Assembly (NCBI GenBank): GCA_029007645.1 | Contig: JAQXIE010000086.1 | Coordinates: 1 to 46,754, forward strand | Direction: 5' to 3' | Origin: Bacteroidales bacterium | GTDB lineage: Bacteria; Bacteroidota; Bacteroidia; Bacteroidales; Muribaculaceae | Length of the DNA stretch: 46,754 bases | Shown: one piece after another, positions 8,184 to 17,007 of the stretch | Layout of the letters: each line of letters starts with the position of its first letter | Position numbering within the stretch: position 1 is the first letter of the stretch | Notes under the pieces: generated by a model | The model's database searches: none | What the model was told of the DNA's origin: nothing | Seen by the model: the letters and a program-made list of their open reading frames with translations, nothing else | Program-made: the position numbers and the translations under genes

Positions 8184-9014
8184 TTACTGATCAGACACTT
8201 TCAGAGGTGTACGTACAACGTTCAGTATCTCCGTCCCCTTGAACACAAAGGCCACAACCGACAGCTTCTCCTTGTTCCAGCGTTCCTTGTCGGTCCATTT
8301 GCAGGCTATTGTTGTCTCCACATTCTGTGTAGTACCGGGCGTCAGATTCACGCCAAGGCCGCTGGCGTCGTATTTGACATCGCGCAGCACGTTATTGTGG
8401 ACATAATTCTTGTCGCGTCCGTCGGGTGTAAGCTGCGTGGCTATTATGCCGTCTTCGATCACCCATACCTGAAGTCGTACTTCCTGCTCGTTCTGCGACG
8501 CCAGTTCCGTTTTGACCACGATGTCATTGCCCTGATACTCCGCTGTCGCATCGATGCTGATGTCGGTGGGTTTCTCTATTTCGAGGCGAACCGCACCGGC
8601 CCATTCATCCATTAATATCGCGGCGTTTTTGTCGTTGATTTTGTCCACGACGCCCATAGGCCACTTAGTAATGCCGAAGGCATCGTTCATCTGGTTGCCG
8701 GCTTCGATCATCAGACCGATCCGGTTGTATTCAAAGTTTGTCTCGTTGACAGATGTAGCCATTTCTCCGGCATGGATGCTGACGCATACCAATTTGTCGC
8801 CGTATTGCTGCTTCAGTTCCTCCATCTTTTCGTGAGCTGCCGGGCAATTCACACATATCTGACCTGTGAAATCCATCAGCAGCACAGTGCGTTCGGCTTT
8901 GATGGCCGGCATCTCAACATAGCGGTCATCCGGCGCTATGTTGCAGGAACTCAATGTCATTACCGCCGACAGCAGCGCGGTGCCGAATATCCCTTTGATT
9001 ATATTGCTTGTCAT
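8184..9014 (-). CDS. Omp28-like thioredoxin-fold lipoprotein
   Basis: The 276-residue protein has a lipoprotein signal with lipobox LSSC (lipidated Cys24). A thioredoxin-like segment follows (VLLMDFTGQICVNCPAAHEKM in parts), with the CVNC pair at C54 and C57. Beta-rich sequence makes up the rest, as in Omp28-family proteins. It is expected at the periplasmic or outer face of the envelope and may act in disulfide exchange; whether it is oxidase-, reductase- or non-catalytic is unknown. It lies 52 bp downstream of the DUF6029 barrel gene and is probably part of the tlpA-like / barrel / lipoprotein operon. Its stop codon touches the palindromic element. Confidence 0.85.
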   Translation of the reverse strand: MTSNIIKGIFGTALLSAVMTLSSCNIAPDDRYVEMPAIKAERTVLLMDFTGQICVNCPAAHEKMEELKQQYGDKLVCVSIHAGEMATSVNETNFEYNRIGLMIEAGNQMNDAFGITKWPMGVVDKINDKNAAILMDEWAGAVRLEIEKPTDISIDATAEYQGNDIVVKTELASQNEQEVRLQVWVIEDGIIATQLTPDGRDKNYVHNNVLRDVKYDASGLGVNLTPGTTQNVETTIACKWTDKERWNKEKLSVVAFVFKGTEILNVVRTPLKVSDQ

Positions 9015-9066
9015 GCTTTTCTATGTATTTATCAGGCTATTGACTCTTAATGCTTCGTTTGCCCGA

Positions 9067-10788
9067 TCAGAAGTTGTAGGAATAGTTGATCTGGAAGCCC
9101 TTCATTGCCGGTACGAAACGGCACATGCCGCCCGAGCAGTTGAAACCTTCGCGCGTGCGCCCGTAACTGAGCTGCAGACGGTTGCTCCGGTAGGTTCCCG
9201 TGATGCTGAACATATAATAATGATTGCCGGTGCCTCCGCAGTTCCACATGTCGGAGGCCGATATCATCAGATAAGGAGTCCAGCTGAACTCCACCAGTCC
9301 GTATGCCCAGTCCTTGTGGTCCTCGCGTTTGTTTTGGTTAATCAGGTCCTGCTGATAAGCCTTCTCTGCATCGTTCTCGTGCGAGAACATGTATTGCAAC
9401 TCGCCACGAAGATTGAACTTATTGTTAATCTTCCATTTCACGTCGCCGACAAGAATGTTGTTATAGAGCGTGCCTCCATGACCCTCGACGGCATTCTTGT
9501 TGTAGCGCTGGTTCATATACATGAACTGCAGCGTTACGGGACGCGAAATGCGCTTCTCGATCTGCAGGTTGAAGTCCCAGTAATTTGTCTCGCCCATCTT
9601 CCAGAAGGGCGACTGGTAACCGTCGGTTCCCATGATGCCGCCGTTGACAGGATTCTTGGGATCACCCTGATGCACCAGTCCGGACACGTAGCTCAGGTTG
9701 ACGGTCAGCTGCGTGCCGTATCGGCCACCTAAGGCCGACTTCCGCGGGAAGGTGTAGCCGAACGAACCGTTGAATGCCCATTCGCCGGGTCCGTACTGTG
9801 TGGCGTAGGGATATATAGCGGGCAACGAATATGTATGCTGGTAGGTGAAGGCCGGCATGTAGTTGATGAACGCTCCCAGTCCGTCGCGTTTCCGCTGTGT
9901 GCGGAACGACATGTTCTGGCTCCGCTTGGCCTGCAGTGTGGCGCTGAGCCCCTTGCGGGAATAGCTTCCGCTCAGCATTATGGCGTCACCGTGACGGTAG
10001 GTATAGTTGTTGTCGAACGACGGGTCCTGTCCCTTCCAGCCATACTCGGCCTGAACGCTCCAGGGACCTTTGCCGAACGAAGCACGGACGTCAAACGCAT
10101 TCACCAGTGTCGGCAGGTGCAGACGGTAATTGGTGGGAGGGAGATAGATGTCCTTCTCCTCCTCCTCATGCTTCAGTACGTAGCTCGCACCGAAAGTCAG
10201 GCTCGCTCCACGGTCGCGAAGCGACTGGCTCCAGTCCTGAATATACATCTCGACATCTGCTCCATACACCTGGTTCTGCTTCTTCCAGTCCCAGTATACG
10301 CGCTGTACGCCTCCTAAGGCCGTGATGCTCATTCCCTTGATATTGTTGAACTTCACACGGCCGCCAAGTATCGAGTTGTCGATGCCCAGCGTCCGGTCTT
10401 CGTAGGTGCGGAGTATCAGGCCAGAGCCGAACTGTTCGTAGAAGGTACCCAGGGTCAGCTCCATATTGTTGAACTTTCCCTTGACCCATGCGTTAGGGAG
10501 ACCCCAGCCTTTGAAATCGTCCTCATAGCCGGGCAACGGCCAGCGCATGAATTCCACGCGAAGTCCGGCGTCGACAAACTTACTTGCCAGATTCACTCCG
10601 GCGTAGGTGTTGAACAGAATAGGGGAGTCGTAGTCCTGATCAGCTCCGATCGAGGCATCTTTCTGCGGAAACAATATGTCGGCCTGCACTGAACCGTGCA
10701 CCGCCACTTTGCTTTCTGCCTTAACATGCCAAGGGAGCAATGCCGCTGCTGCCGTCATTGCTCCGATTGTCATTAGTCGCGCTTTCAT
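9067..10788 (-). CDS. DUF6029 family outer-membrane beta-barrel protein
   Basis: The 573-residue protein has a signal peptide (MKARLMTIGAMTAAAALLPWHVKA), many alternating amphipathic strands, and a terminal aromatic residue (ending YSYNF) typical of outer-membrane barrels. Overall it resembles the Bacteroidetes family DUF6029, which has no known function. Its ATG shares one base with the stop of the upstream thioredoxin gene (TAATG at 10788), so translation is coupled to a TlpA-like protein, and an Omp28-like CVNC lipoprotein follows. The context points to a barrel working with dedicated thiol proteins. Barrel topology is inferred from composition and strand pattern. The family call is from recall of sequence style and should be checked by profile search. 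Confidence 0.8.
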   Translation of the reverse strand: MKARLMTIGAMTAAAALLPWHVKAESKVAVHGSVQADILFPQKDASIGADQDYDSPILFNTYAGVNLASKFVDAGLRVEFMRWPLPGYEDDFKGWGLPNAWVKGKFNNMELTLGTFYEQFGSGLILRTYEDRTLGIDNSILGGRVKFNNIKGMSITALGGVQRVYWDWKKQNQVYGADVEMYIQDWSQSLRDRGASLTFGASYVLKHEEEEKDIYLPPTNYRLHLPTLVNAFDVRASFGKGPWSVQAEYGWKGQDPSFDNNYTYRHGDAIMLSGSYSRKGLSATLQAKRSQNMSFRTQRKRDGLGAFINYMPAFTYQHTYSLPAIYPYATQYGPGEWAFNGSFGYTFPRKSALGGRYGTQLTVNLSYVSGLVHQGDPKNPVNGGIMGTDGYQSPFWKMGETNYWDFNLQIEKRISRPVTLQFMYMNQRYNKNAVEGHGGTLYNNILVGDVKWKINNKFNLRGELQYMFSHENDAEKAYQQDLINQNKREDHKDWAYGLVEFSWTPYLMISASDMWNCGGTGNHYYMFSITGTYRSNRLQLSYGRTREGFNCSGGMCRFVPAMKGFQINYSYNF

Positions 10789-11282
10789 TACTTGCCCGAA
10801 TGTTTGCGTATTATTTCAATCATGTGGGCTTCCGATCCCTCGGTATATCCGGAATGGGCCTCGATTATGGTTCCGTCGCCGTCCACTAATACGGTGTAGG
10901 GTACATTGCTGCCACCCATGGCGTGCAGAAAGTCACTGTTCGGGTCGAGAAGGATCTCGTATTCCCATCCCTTCTTATCGGTGAAAGCCTTTACCTTGAA
11001 GGAATTCTGGGCGTCGTCGACCGACACGGCGTAGAGTTTGACTCCCGTCTCGTCGACCCAGTCGGCAAATTCCTCATTGATGGCGTTGAGCTCGCGCACG
11101 CACGGTTTGCACCATGTGGCCCAGAAATCGATGATGAAGGGCTTGCCGTCATTGCCAAGTGTCGATGTGTCAACAATTTTGCCGTTCAGGTCCTTGACCT
11201 GTACTGTGGGCAGTTGAGCCGAGGCGCCTGCTCCCGTCAGCAATGCCGCGGCAAGCAGTAATGTGCGGAAAAGTGCTTTCAT
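10788..11282 (-). CDS. TlpA/ResA-like periplasmic thioredoxin
   Basis: This 164-residue protein has a signal peptide (MKALFRTLLLAAALLTGAGASA) and a thioredoxin domain of the TlpA/ResA type. It shows FIIDFWATWCKPCVREL with the redox pair C58/C61, a central YAVSVDDA strand, and the cis-proline loop NVPYTVLVD. Such proteins reduce disulfides in exported proteins or cytochrome c apoproteins. Here the target is more likely an envelope protein encoded next door, because no cytochrome c assembly gene is adjacent. It is the first gene after a good promoter and overlaps the DUF6029 gene by one base. It appears complete and catalytically intact. Confidence 0.9.
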   Translation of the reverse strand: MKALFRTLLLAAALLTGAGASAQLPTVQVKDLNGKIVDTSTLGNDGKPFIIDFWATWCKPCVRELNAINEEFADWVDETGVKLYAVSVDDAQNSFKVKAFTDKKGWEYEILLDPNSDFLHAMGGSNVPYTVLVDGDGTIIEAHSGYTEGSEAHMIEIIRKHSGK

Positions 11283-11343
11283 ATTGTCGTCTTAATTATT
11301 GTCGTTGTGATATGTTTTCTCTTTTTATAGAGACCTTATTTTA

Positions 11344-11374
11344 CAAAAATAGTTTATTTCCGGAAAATATCAAA
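11344..11374 (-). promoter_or_regulatory. Promoter of the thioredoxin/DUF6029 operon
   Basis: On the minus strand, TTTG (11371-11374), 19 bp, TATTTTTG (11344-11351) matches the Bacteroidetes promoter. The leader to the ATG at 11282 is about 55 nt. Confidence 0.7.
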
Positions 11375-11423
11375 AAAATATCAATATTTTAGGATTTATT
11401 GGCCATCCGTCATTGATACCGGA

Positions 11424-12746
11424 TTACAGGAGTCCGGCTATAAAGACTATGAAAATGCCGACAGGACACACGTATCGTATACATCCCGCGATATAGCTGA
11501 ACAACCATCCGGGCACATGCGAATTAAGCCGCATTTGCTGCTCGAAGTGTTCACTTTTCATCCGCCAGCCCACGAATACGCATATGCCAAGACCTCCGAG
11601 TGTCATCAGGATGTTGGCCGAGATGTAGTCGAACAGATTGAACAGGTTGAGCGATTTCAACGGTCCGAAGGATAGCGAGCAAAGGGTAGCGGTGACACAG
11701 GTCACGGCAGTGACGATAATCGCGGCGCGCTTGCGTGTAATTTTGAATTCATCGCAAAGAAATGCCACCACCACCTCGCTTACAGATATGATAGATGTCA
11801 GCGACGCCAATGCCAGAAGCAGGAAGAAGAGGAAACTCCATATATTGCCTCCAGGCATGTCGTGGAAAATATTGGGCAGCACCTCGAACACCAGTGTCGG
11901 TCCTTCAGCCGGCTGCATACCATAAGTGAATACAGCAGGAAATATCACGACTCCGGCCAATATGGCAACAAGAGTATCGAGTATGCCTATCTGGAAGGCT
12001 GTCTTGATCAGAGGTGTGTTGTCGCTGAAATAGCTTGAATAGGTAACCAGACAACCCATGCCGAGTGATAGCGAGAAGAAGGCCTGTCCAAGCGCACGTA
12101 ACACCACATCCGTAGTGACTTTCGAAAAGTCAGGTTTGAACAGGAACGTCAGGCCTTTGGCCGCACCGGGCATGAACAATGAATTGACACAGAATACTAT
12201 CAGTATCACGAACAGCAACGGTGTCATTACATTGCTAACCTTCTCAATACCTTTCTGGACCCCACGCACCATTACAACGAAGTTGATGATTAGGAATACT
12301 ATAGCCCACGCAACTGCTCGCCATCCGCTGACGAAATTCATGAACTGCTGATGTCGGTCGCTGTTAGGGATCTGCTTGAACAATCCGGTGCATGAATCAA
12401 ATATATAGTCCAGAGTCCATCCTCCTACAACAGAATAGAATGAAAGTATCATAAATGCCGCAAGTATGGCTCCATAGCCCAGGAAATCCCACCTCTTGTT
12501 GCACGACGCTATACGAAAGGAGCCCGGCATCCCTTTGCGGCTATGCCGGCCGAGTGCGAATTCCGCGCAGATGGTCGGTATGCCCAACAGGAATACAAAC
12601 GCAATGTAAACCAGCAGGAAAGCGCCTCCGCCATTGGTGCCGCATTCATATGGAAATCGCCATATGTTTCCCAAACCTACCGCTGAACCTACCGTGGCGG
12701 CGATTACTCCTAATTTGGTTCCAAATTGTGCGCGTTTATGTGACAT
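11424..12746 (-). CDS. Sodium-dependent transporter, NSS (SNF) family
   Basis: The 440-residue polytopic membrane protein begins with the NSS signature GTKLGVIAATVGSAVGLGNIWRFPYECGTNGGGAF (here cited in parts: VGSAVGLGNIWRFP, NGGGAF), which lines the sodium and substrate sites of LeuT-like transporters. About eleven hydrophobic segments follow. The family imports amino acids or related amines by sodium symport at the inner membrane; the substrate cannot be read from the sequence. The Na+-NQR operon elsewhere in the window would supply the sodium gradient. The gene has its own promoter and appears monocistronic; no convincing terminator was seen downstream. Confidence 0.93.
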   Translation of the reverse strand: MSHKRAQFGTKLGVIAATVGSAVGLGNIWRFPYECGTNGGGAFLLVYIAFVFLLGIPTICAEFALGRHSRKGMPGSFRIASCNKRWDFLGYGAILAAFMILSFYSVVGGWTLDYIFDSCTGLFKQIPNSDRHQQFMNFVSGWRAVAWAIVFLIINFVVMVRGVQKGIEKVSNVMTPLLFVILIVFCVNSLFMPGAAKGLTFLFKPDFSKVTTDVVLRALGQAFFSLSLGMGCLVTYSSYFSDNTPLIKTAFQIGILDTLVAILAGVVIFPAVFTYGMQPAEGPTLVFEVLPNIFHDMPGGNIWSFLFFLLLALASLTSIISVSEVVVAFLCDEFKITRKRAAIIVTAVTCVTATLCSLSFGPLKSLNLFNLFDYISANILMTLGGLGICVFVGWRMKSEHFEQQMRLNSHVPGWLFSYIAGCIRYVCPVGIFIVFIAGLL

Positions 12747-12775
12747 TCTATTGCTTTTTTCTTAGCACTTAACTG

Positions 12776-12807
12776 CAAATTTAGCATTTTTCATTCAAAC
12801 TGCCAAA
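12776..12807 (-). promoter_or_regulatory. Promoter of the NSS transporter gene
   Basis: On the minus strand, TTTG (12804-12807), 20 bp, TAAATTTG (12776-12783) is a full consensus match. The box lies 29 bp before the ATG at 12746. Confidence 0.8.
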
Positions 12808-13001
12808 AACTCGAACTTGAGCCTTGTTCCTTAATGTTCGCTTGTATATTTTTTCGTAAAATGAAACGATTTGCGGAATAATATTTCTCACGTTTTAAAA
12901 ATGTATGGGTATATCCCATTAACCTGATATCTGATTGAACTCATAGAAATACTCTTTCCTGCAATAACAATTGATAGTACACCTAACAAACTAATTAATT
13001 G

Positions 13002-13154
13002 ATGAACAAACACATTTACACCATTCAGGGTCTCCCGGTTCTGATCGGTGCTTAACCTGGCGAACTGCGTGAGAAACTCCCCGCAGGAATCTACGTTATC
13101 TGCGACAAAAAGCGGCACGTAAGGTTGTCATCAGATAACCTCCCTAAATCTTAA
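13002..13154 (+). pseudogene. Decayed T9SS-type C-terminal tail remnant
   Basis: Reading from the ATG at 13002 gives MNKHIYTIQGLPVLIGA and then a TAA at 13053-13055. Continuing in the same frame gives PGELREKLPAGIYVICDKK and RHVRLSSDN to a TAA at 13152. The combination 'IYTIQG...LPAGIYVI..KK..VRL' is the usual form of a Bacteroidales secretion-tail domain ('vYdlqGrrv...lpaGiYivngkKvvv'). The in-frame stop and the absence of any passenger domain upstream (a TAA at 12996-12998) indicate the surviving end of a lost secreted-protein gene. The terminator at 13164 may be its original one. The rest of the 12747-13227 gap contains the transporter promoter and nothing else recognised. Confidence 0.6.
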
Positions 13155-13163
13155 TAAAAGCAG

Positions 13164-13197
13164 CCCCGCCGGACTCACATGATGAGATCCGGCGGGG
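13164..13197. terminator. Strong hairpin terminator after bioGC
   Basis: A perfect 10-bp GC-rich stem CCCCGCCGGA (13164-13173) / TCCGGCGGGG (13188-13197) with a 14-nt loop. On the minus strand it follows the bioGC stop by 30 bp and leads into CTGCTTTTATT. On the plus strand it follows the tail remnant. Confidence 0.75.
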
Positions 13198-13227
13198 TTA
13201 CTGTTTATTTTATATTATCGGAGCAAA

Positions 13228-14580
13228 TCAGAATTTGCGGCGCGCTACGATATATAAGGGTCGGTAGGTGAGGGCTGTCAGGGGAATAACCGAGCTGCCT
13301 CCAGTCGATGAGGAGGCTGAACCCCCAACTCCGGTATGCTTGAGGTGCAGCAGAAGTTGTCTGCGCGATTCGAACTCCATGCGGATCTCGTTCTGTTCCA
13401 AACATATTATCTCGAAATCCTGTCCGAGCCATTGTCCTAAGTTTGCCGCCGACGGGTAAATCAACGGAGATGGACGCAGTGCATCGAGTTCTTCCAGATT
13501 GCCCGGAGCAAAGGTTGATATAGCCAACCATCCTCCCGGACGCAGCACGCGGGCACACTCGCTGAAGAAGCCACGTAGGTCGGAAAACCATTGTATCGCT
13601 GATGCCGAAACGATAAGATCGTATCTGCGCTCGCATTGCCTGATCCATAATTCAGCATCCATCACATGATACCGGCATTCGGAGGCTATATCGAACGGCC
13701 CCGTTTCTGTGATATCGACAAAGTCAATGCTCCGTGGATTCAGATGCCTGGCATATTGTCGTGTCAGAAGTCCAGTGCCCGGGCCAATCTCAAGCATGTC
13801 GGCTATTTCTCCCTTGACGTTGTCGCAAATAAGTCTGTCGAGATGCAGCGCGGCCATAAGCTGGGGAATGGCCTGCGATTCATAGGTATCCCATGCGCGT
13901 CCGAACCTGCGTGACACTTTGTCAAGGTCCGGTATTACTCCGGCCACGATGGCTTGCAAATCAATATAATGCGCGTCGGATGTATTCACTATCACTACTT
14001 CGGGGTCGATCTGCCATGCGCGGTTCATGTTAGCAGGAGGAAAAATGCGGTCCTCCGAGCCGATATATGCCCGGGTCCATGCAAGACGGGGTTTGCTATG
14101 GTCGGCATTTCGTGCGGCTATGGCGCGAAGTTCCTGTGCAAGCATGTCACATGCCTCCTCTGTCGCATGTTCCGGGAAGAATTGCTTGAACCGTTCGTTG
14201 TCCGGCATCATGCGACGGCGGAATTTTTGCAGATTAAGCGGCGACAGATTGTCGGCTGTGCCATGATATATTTCGGCAGGAATTCCCAACCGGGCATTGA
14301 CCGGCGACACGGTTCCGTTGATAGCAAACGCCGCCGTGATTCGGTCCGGAGGAAGCACCCTGTCGGCCTCCGCTACTCCCAAAGACCATGCCACAAGATA
14401 GACAGTGCAGTATTCGTCAAAAAATCCCGTATCCAGCCCCTCGTCGAGATAATTCCACACCACAGCAGTGTCCCATCCCGGCATATCGATTCCGGAATAC
14501 ATATCGGGACCGGTGCTCCATCCGGCAAATATCAGAATGAGCCGTTTGTTATTTTCCTTTTTTAGGAAAGTAAGAATCAT
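13228..14580 (-). CDS. bioGC: Bifunctional BioG-BioC: pimeloyl-ACP methyl ester esterase / malonyl-ACP O-methyltransferase
   Basis: The 450-residue protein fuses two biotin enzymes. Residues 1 to about 215 resemble BioG (DUF452 alpha/beta hydrolase): FAGWSTGPDMYSG, nucleophile Ser66 in VAWSLGV, and probable triad partners in SEDRIF and SDAHYI (His204). Residues from about 221 resemble BioC: DLDKVSRRFGRAWDTYE, the SAM-binding EIGPGTG (264-270), and SASAIQWF. BioC methylates malonyl-ACP so that fatty-acid synthesis can build the pimeloyl chain, and BioG removes the methyl group. Having both the first and last step in one chain is known from Bacteroidetes. The start overlaps bioF by 4 bp. A Gly/Ser-rich stretch (GGSASSSTGGSS) near residue 425 looks like a local insertion. 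Confidence 0.92.
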   Translation of the reverse strand: MILTFLKKENNKRLILIFAGWSTGPDMYSGIDMPGWDTAVVWNYLDEGLDTGFFDEYCTVYLVAWSLGVAEADRVLPPDRITAAFAINGTVSPVNARLGIPAEIYHGTADNLSPLNLQKFRRRMMPDNERFKQFFPEHATEEACDMLAQELRAIAARNADHSKPRLAWTRAYIGSEDRIFPPANMNRAWQIDPEVVIVNTSDAHYIDLQAIVAGVIPDLDKVSRRFGRAWDTYESQAIPQLMAALHLDRLICDNVKGEIADMLEIGPGTGLLTRQYARHLNPRSIDFVDITETGPFDIASECRYHVMDAELWIRQCERRYDLIVSASAIQWFSDLRGFFSECARVLRPGGWLAISTFAPGNLEELDALRPSPLIYPSAANLGQWLGQDFEIICLEQNEIRMEFESRRQLLLHLKHTGVGGSASSSTGGSSVIPLTALTYRPLYIVARRKF

Positions 14581-15704
14581 AGCGCCTTGATTATATGGTA
14601 GATGTTCTCTGTGGTCAATTTCGCCGACAACGAGAACCTGATGCGTTCGCCACCGGGTGGAACGGTGGGCCGGCGGATCGGGAGTGCCAGAATTCCCGCA
14701 TCCCTGAGACGTGATGAGAGTGCGAGAGCTTGTGCGGCATCGCCGGTGAGCAGCGGAACGATGGGGGAGTCGCCTTCGGGTACGTCATAGCCTGCCTGTC
14801 GCAACTTCTCTCTGAAATATACCGACAGTTCACGGAGGTGTTCCCGTTCGCGTTCCATTTCCAACAAGGCTCGGATGGTGTGCATGCTCCATGCCTGGTT
14901 CACCGGGGGAAGTGCCGTAGAGAATATGAAGCTGCGCGCACAGTTGGCGATATAATTTATCATTATGGCATCGGCTACTACGAAAGCACCGCAAGAGCAG
15001 GCTGCCTTTCCAAGCGTACCGATGAGCAGGTCGATGCTGTCGGTGACTCCGAGTTCTTCGCTGAGTCCGAGGCCGCGCTTGCCGCGCACTCCGAAGGCAT
15101 GGGCTTCGTCGACATACAGCAGTACGTTAGGATACTTGTTGCGCATCGCCACAAGTTGTCGCAGCGGCGCCATATCGCCATCCATACTGTAGATGGACTC
15201 GACCAGTATTATGATTCGTTCCCGTTTCGGAGCCTCACGTTCAAGAACGCGCTCAAGCGCTTGCACGTCGTTGTGCGGAAAGCGAACGAACTCGCAACGG
15301 CCCATCATCAGGCCGTCGATCATCGAGGCATGAATCAGTTTGTCGGCGACAAACAGTGTGCCGGGCAGATTCAGAGCCGCTATAATACCGGTGTTGGCAT
15401 GATATCCGGAGTTGAACAGCAGGGCCGGACGTGCGTAGAGTGAGCCCAACATCGATTCCAGATCCAAATGATGCGTCTGATCGAGAGACAGCAGTCGCGA
15501 TGCTGAAGCCGAAAAAGAGGGATATTCATTCCCCTGTTTCTTATGGAATTCATCGGTGATTTCATGCATAGATGAGAGGCCCATATAATCGTTGCTTGTC
15601 ATATCGAGCCATTCCGACCGGTTGTGATTCCGGGGAATGGTACGGAGCCTCGACTCTGCGGCGAATCCTTCGAGTACCCGACGATATGCCTTAATTCTGC
15701 TCAT
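14577..15704 (-). CDS. bioF: 8-amino-7-oxononanoate synthase
   Basis: The 375-residue PLP enzyme of the alpha-oxoamine synthase family joins pimeloyl-ACP and L-alanine to make KAPA in biotin synthesis. Visible features are TSNDYMGL at the N-terminus, the FNSGYHAN turn, VDEAHAFG (residues 198-205), and the PLP lysine K233 in GTLGKA. Length is a little below the E. coli enzyme but all core elements are present. It overlaps bioA upstream and bioGC downstream by 4 bp each, indicating tight translational coupling. A separate promoter was not found. Confidence 0.95.
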   Translation of the reverse strand: MSRIKAYRRVLEGFAAESRLRTIPRNHNRSEWLDMTSNDYMGLSSMHEITDEFHKKQGNEYPSFSASASRLLSLDQTHHLDLESMLGSLYARPALLFNSGYHANTGIIAALNLPGTLFVADKLIHASMIDGLMMGRCEFVRFPHNDVQALERVLEREAPKRERIIILVESIYSMDGDMAPLRQLVAMRNKYPNVLLYVDEAHAFGVRGKRGLGLSEELGVTDSIDLLIGTLGKAACSCGAFVVADAIMINYIANCARSFIFSTALPPVNQAWSMHTIRALLEMEREREHLRELSVYFREKLRQAGYDVPEGDSPIVPLLTGDAAQALALSSRLRDAGILALPIRRPTVPPGGERIRFSLSAKLTTENIYHIIKAL

Positions 15705-16981
15705 TGCTCATGCATTTGGTCCAGAATGTGGATTAATGCCCGGCACAGGGTCTCTACCTGGTTATCGCTCACAGCCAGATAGGGGGGCATTATGTAGGCG
15801 TTTTTGCCGAAGGGACGAATCCATACGCCCTGCTCTATGCAAAGTTGCTGGAAACGGCCCAAGTCTACAGGCTCTTTGATCTGCAATACGCCTATGCCTC
15901 CCAAGACACGGACCTCCTCGACGTAGTCGCGGTCGGTGGCTTTTGCCAGCTCACGGCGCATGATGGCTTCGATGTCGGCTATGCGCTTCTGCCATGGCGA
16001 CGACAGCAACAGATTGATCGACGCCACGGCTATGGCGCATGCCAGAGGATTACCCATGAATGTCGGTCCATGCATCATCACTCCCGACTGCGACGAGGAT
16101 ATCATGTCGGCAACCCGATGCGTGGTGGCCACAGCGCTGAAGGTCATGTAACCGCCAGTGATGGCTTTGCCTATCAGCATTATGTCGGGCTCGACTCCGG
16201 CATGCTCCCAGGCAAACAGTTTCCCGGTCCGGCCGAACCCGGTCGCTATCTCGTCGAATATCAGCAGGATGCCGTATTTGTCGCATTCTTTGCGAAGCTC
16301 ACGCAGATACTGGGGATGATAGAATCTCATGCCGCCGGCTCCCTGTACTATCGGCTCGAGAATCACGGCGGCAAGTGTATCGTGATGCTTCTCGATGATG
16401 CGACGCATCGACGAGAAGTCCTCAGGATCCCATTCTCCGCCGAAAGGACATTGCGGGGCGTCAGCAAAATATCTGATGGGAAGAGCCGGACCGAAGGCTC
16501 CGTGCATGCCGGTTACGGGATCGCACACCGACATGGCGTTCCAGGTATCACCGTGGTAGCCCGACCGGATGGTGGCGAAGTTCGTCTTCGCCGGATTGTC
16601 GTGCGCTTGTACGGCCATTTTCATCGCAACCTCGGTGGCTACGGAACCGGAATCGGCGTAGAAAATGTGTTCCATCGAGGGAGGCAGTATGCCGAGCAAC
16701 AGTTTGCCGAGATCTACAGCCGGCTGGTGCGTGAAACCGCCGAACATCACGTGCGACATCTTGTCGATCTGTGCTTTGGCCGCGGCATTCAGCACCGGGT
16801 TGTTATATCCATGGATCACGCACCACCACGACGACATGCCGTCGATCAATTCCGTGCCGTCCGCCAGAGTTATTACCGCCCCCTCGGCATGGTCAACCTT
16901 GTAGGTTGGCAACGGATTGTGGGTGGACGTGTATGGGTGCCACAGATGTTCTATATCAAAGTTGTCTTTGTTTGAGCTCAT
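15701..16981 (-). CDS. bioA: Adenosylmethionine-8-amino-7-oxononanoate aminotransferase
   Basis: The 426-residue class III aminotransferase converts KAPA to DAPA using SAM as amino donor. Motifs include HLWHPYTS and [13 protein letters not shown] near the substrate pocket, [12 protein letters not shown], the PLP-binding [12 protein letters not shown], and the lysine K272 in [10 protein letters not shown]. The WHPYTS and SSWW elements distinguish BioA from other class III enzymes. It starts 26 bp after the priA stop with no TAnnTTTG box between them, so it is probably read from the priA transcript. bioF follows with a 4-bp overlap. Confidence 0.96.
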   Translation of the reverse strand: MSSNKDNFDIEHLWHPYTSTHNPLPTYKVDHAEGAVITLADGTELIDGMSSWWCVIHGYNNPVLNAAAKAQIDKMSHVMFGGFTHQPAVDLGKLLLGILPPSMEHIFYADSGSVATEVAMKMAVQAHDNPAKTNFATIRSGYHGDTWNAMSVCDPVTGMHGAFGPALPIRYFADAPQCPFGGEWDPEDFSSMRRIIEKHHDTLAAVILEPIVQGAGGMRFYHPQYLRELRKECDKYGILLIFDEIATGFGRTGKLFAWEHAGVEPDIMLIGKAITGGYMTFSAVATTHRVADMISSSQSGVMMHGPTFMGNPLACAIAVASINLLLSSPWQKRIADIEAIMRRELAKATDRDYVEEVRVLGGIGVLQIKEPVDLGRFQQLCIEQGVWIRPFGKNAYIMPPYLAVSDNQVETLCRALIHILDQMHEQ

Positions 16982-17007
16982 TATATTTTGTTTGTGACGT
17001 AGCGGCC

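Noticed and set aside
12888..13118. 76-codon minus-strand frame between the transporter gene and bioGC
   Set aside because: It is opposite the recognisable T9SS-tail remnant and has no promoter or domain.
15845..16975. 376-codon frame opposite bioA
   Set aside because: Antisense shadow of a well-supported enzyme; composition is His/Arg/Gly-rich without any motif.
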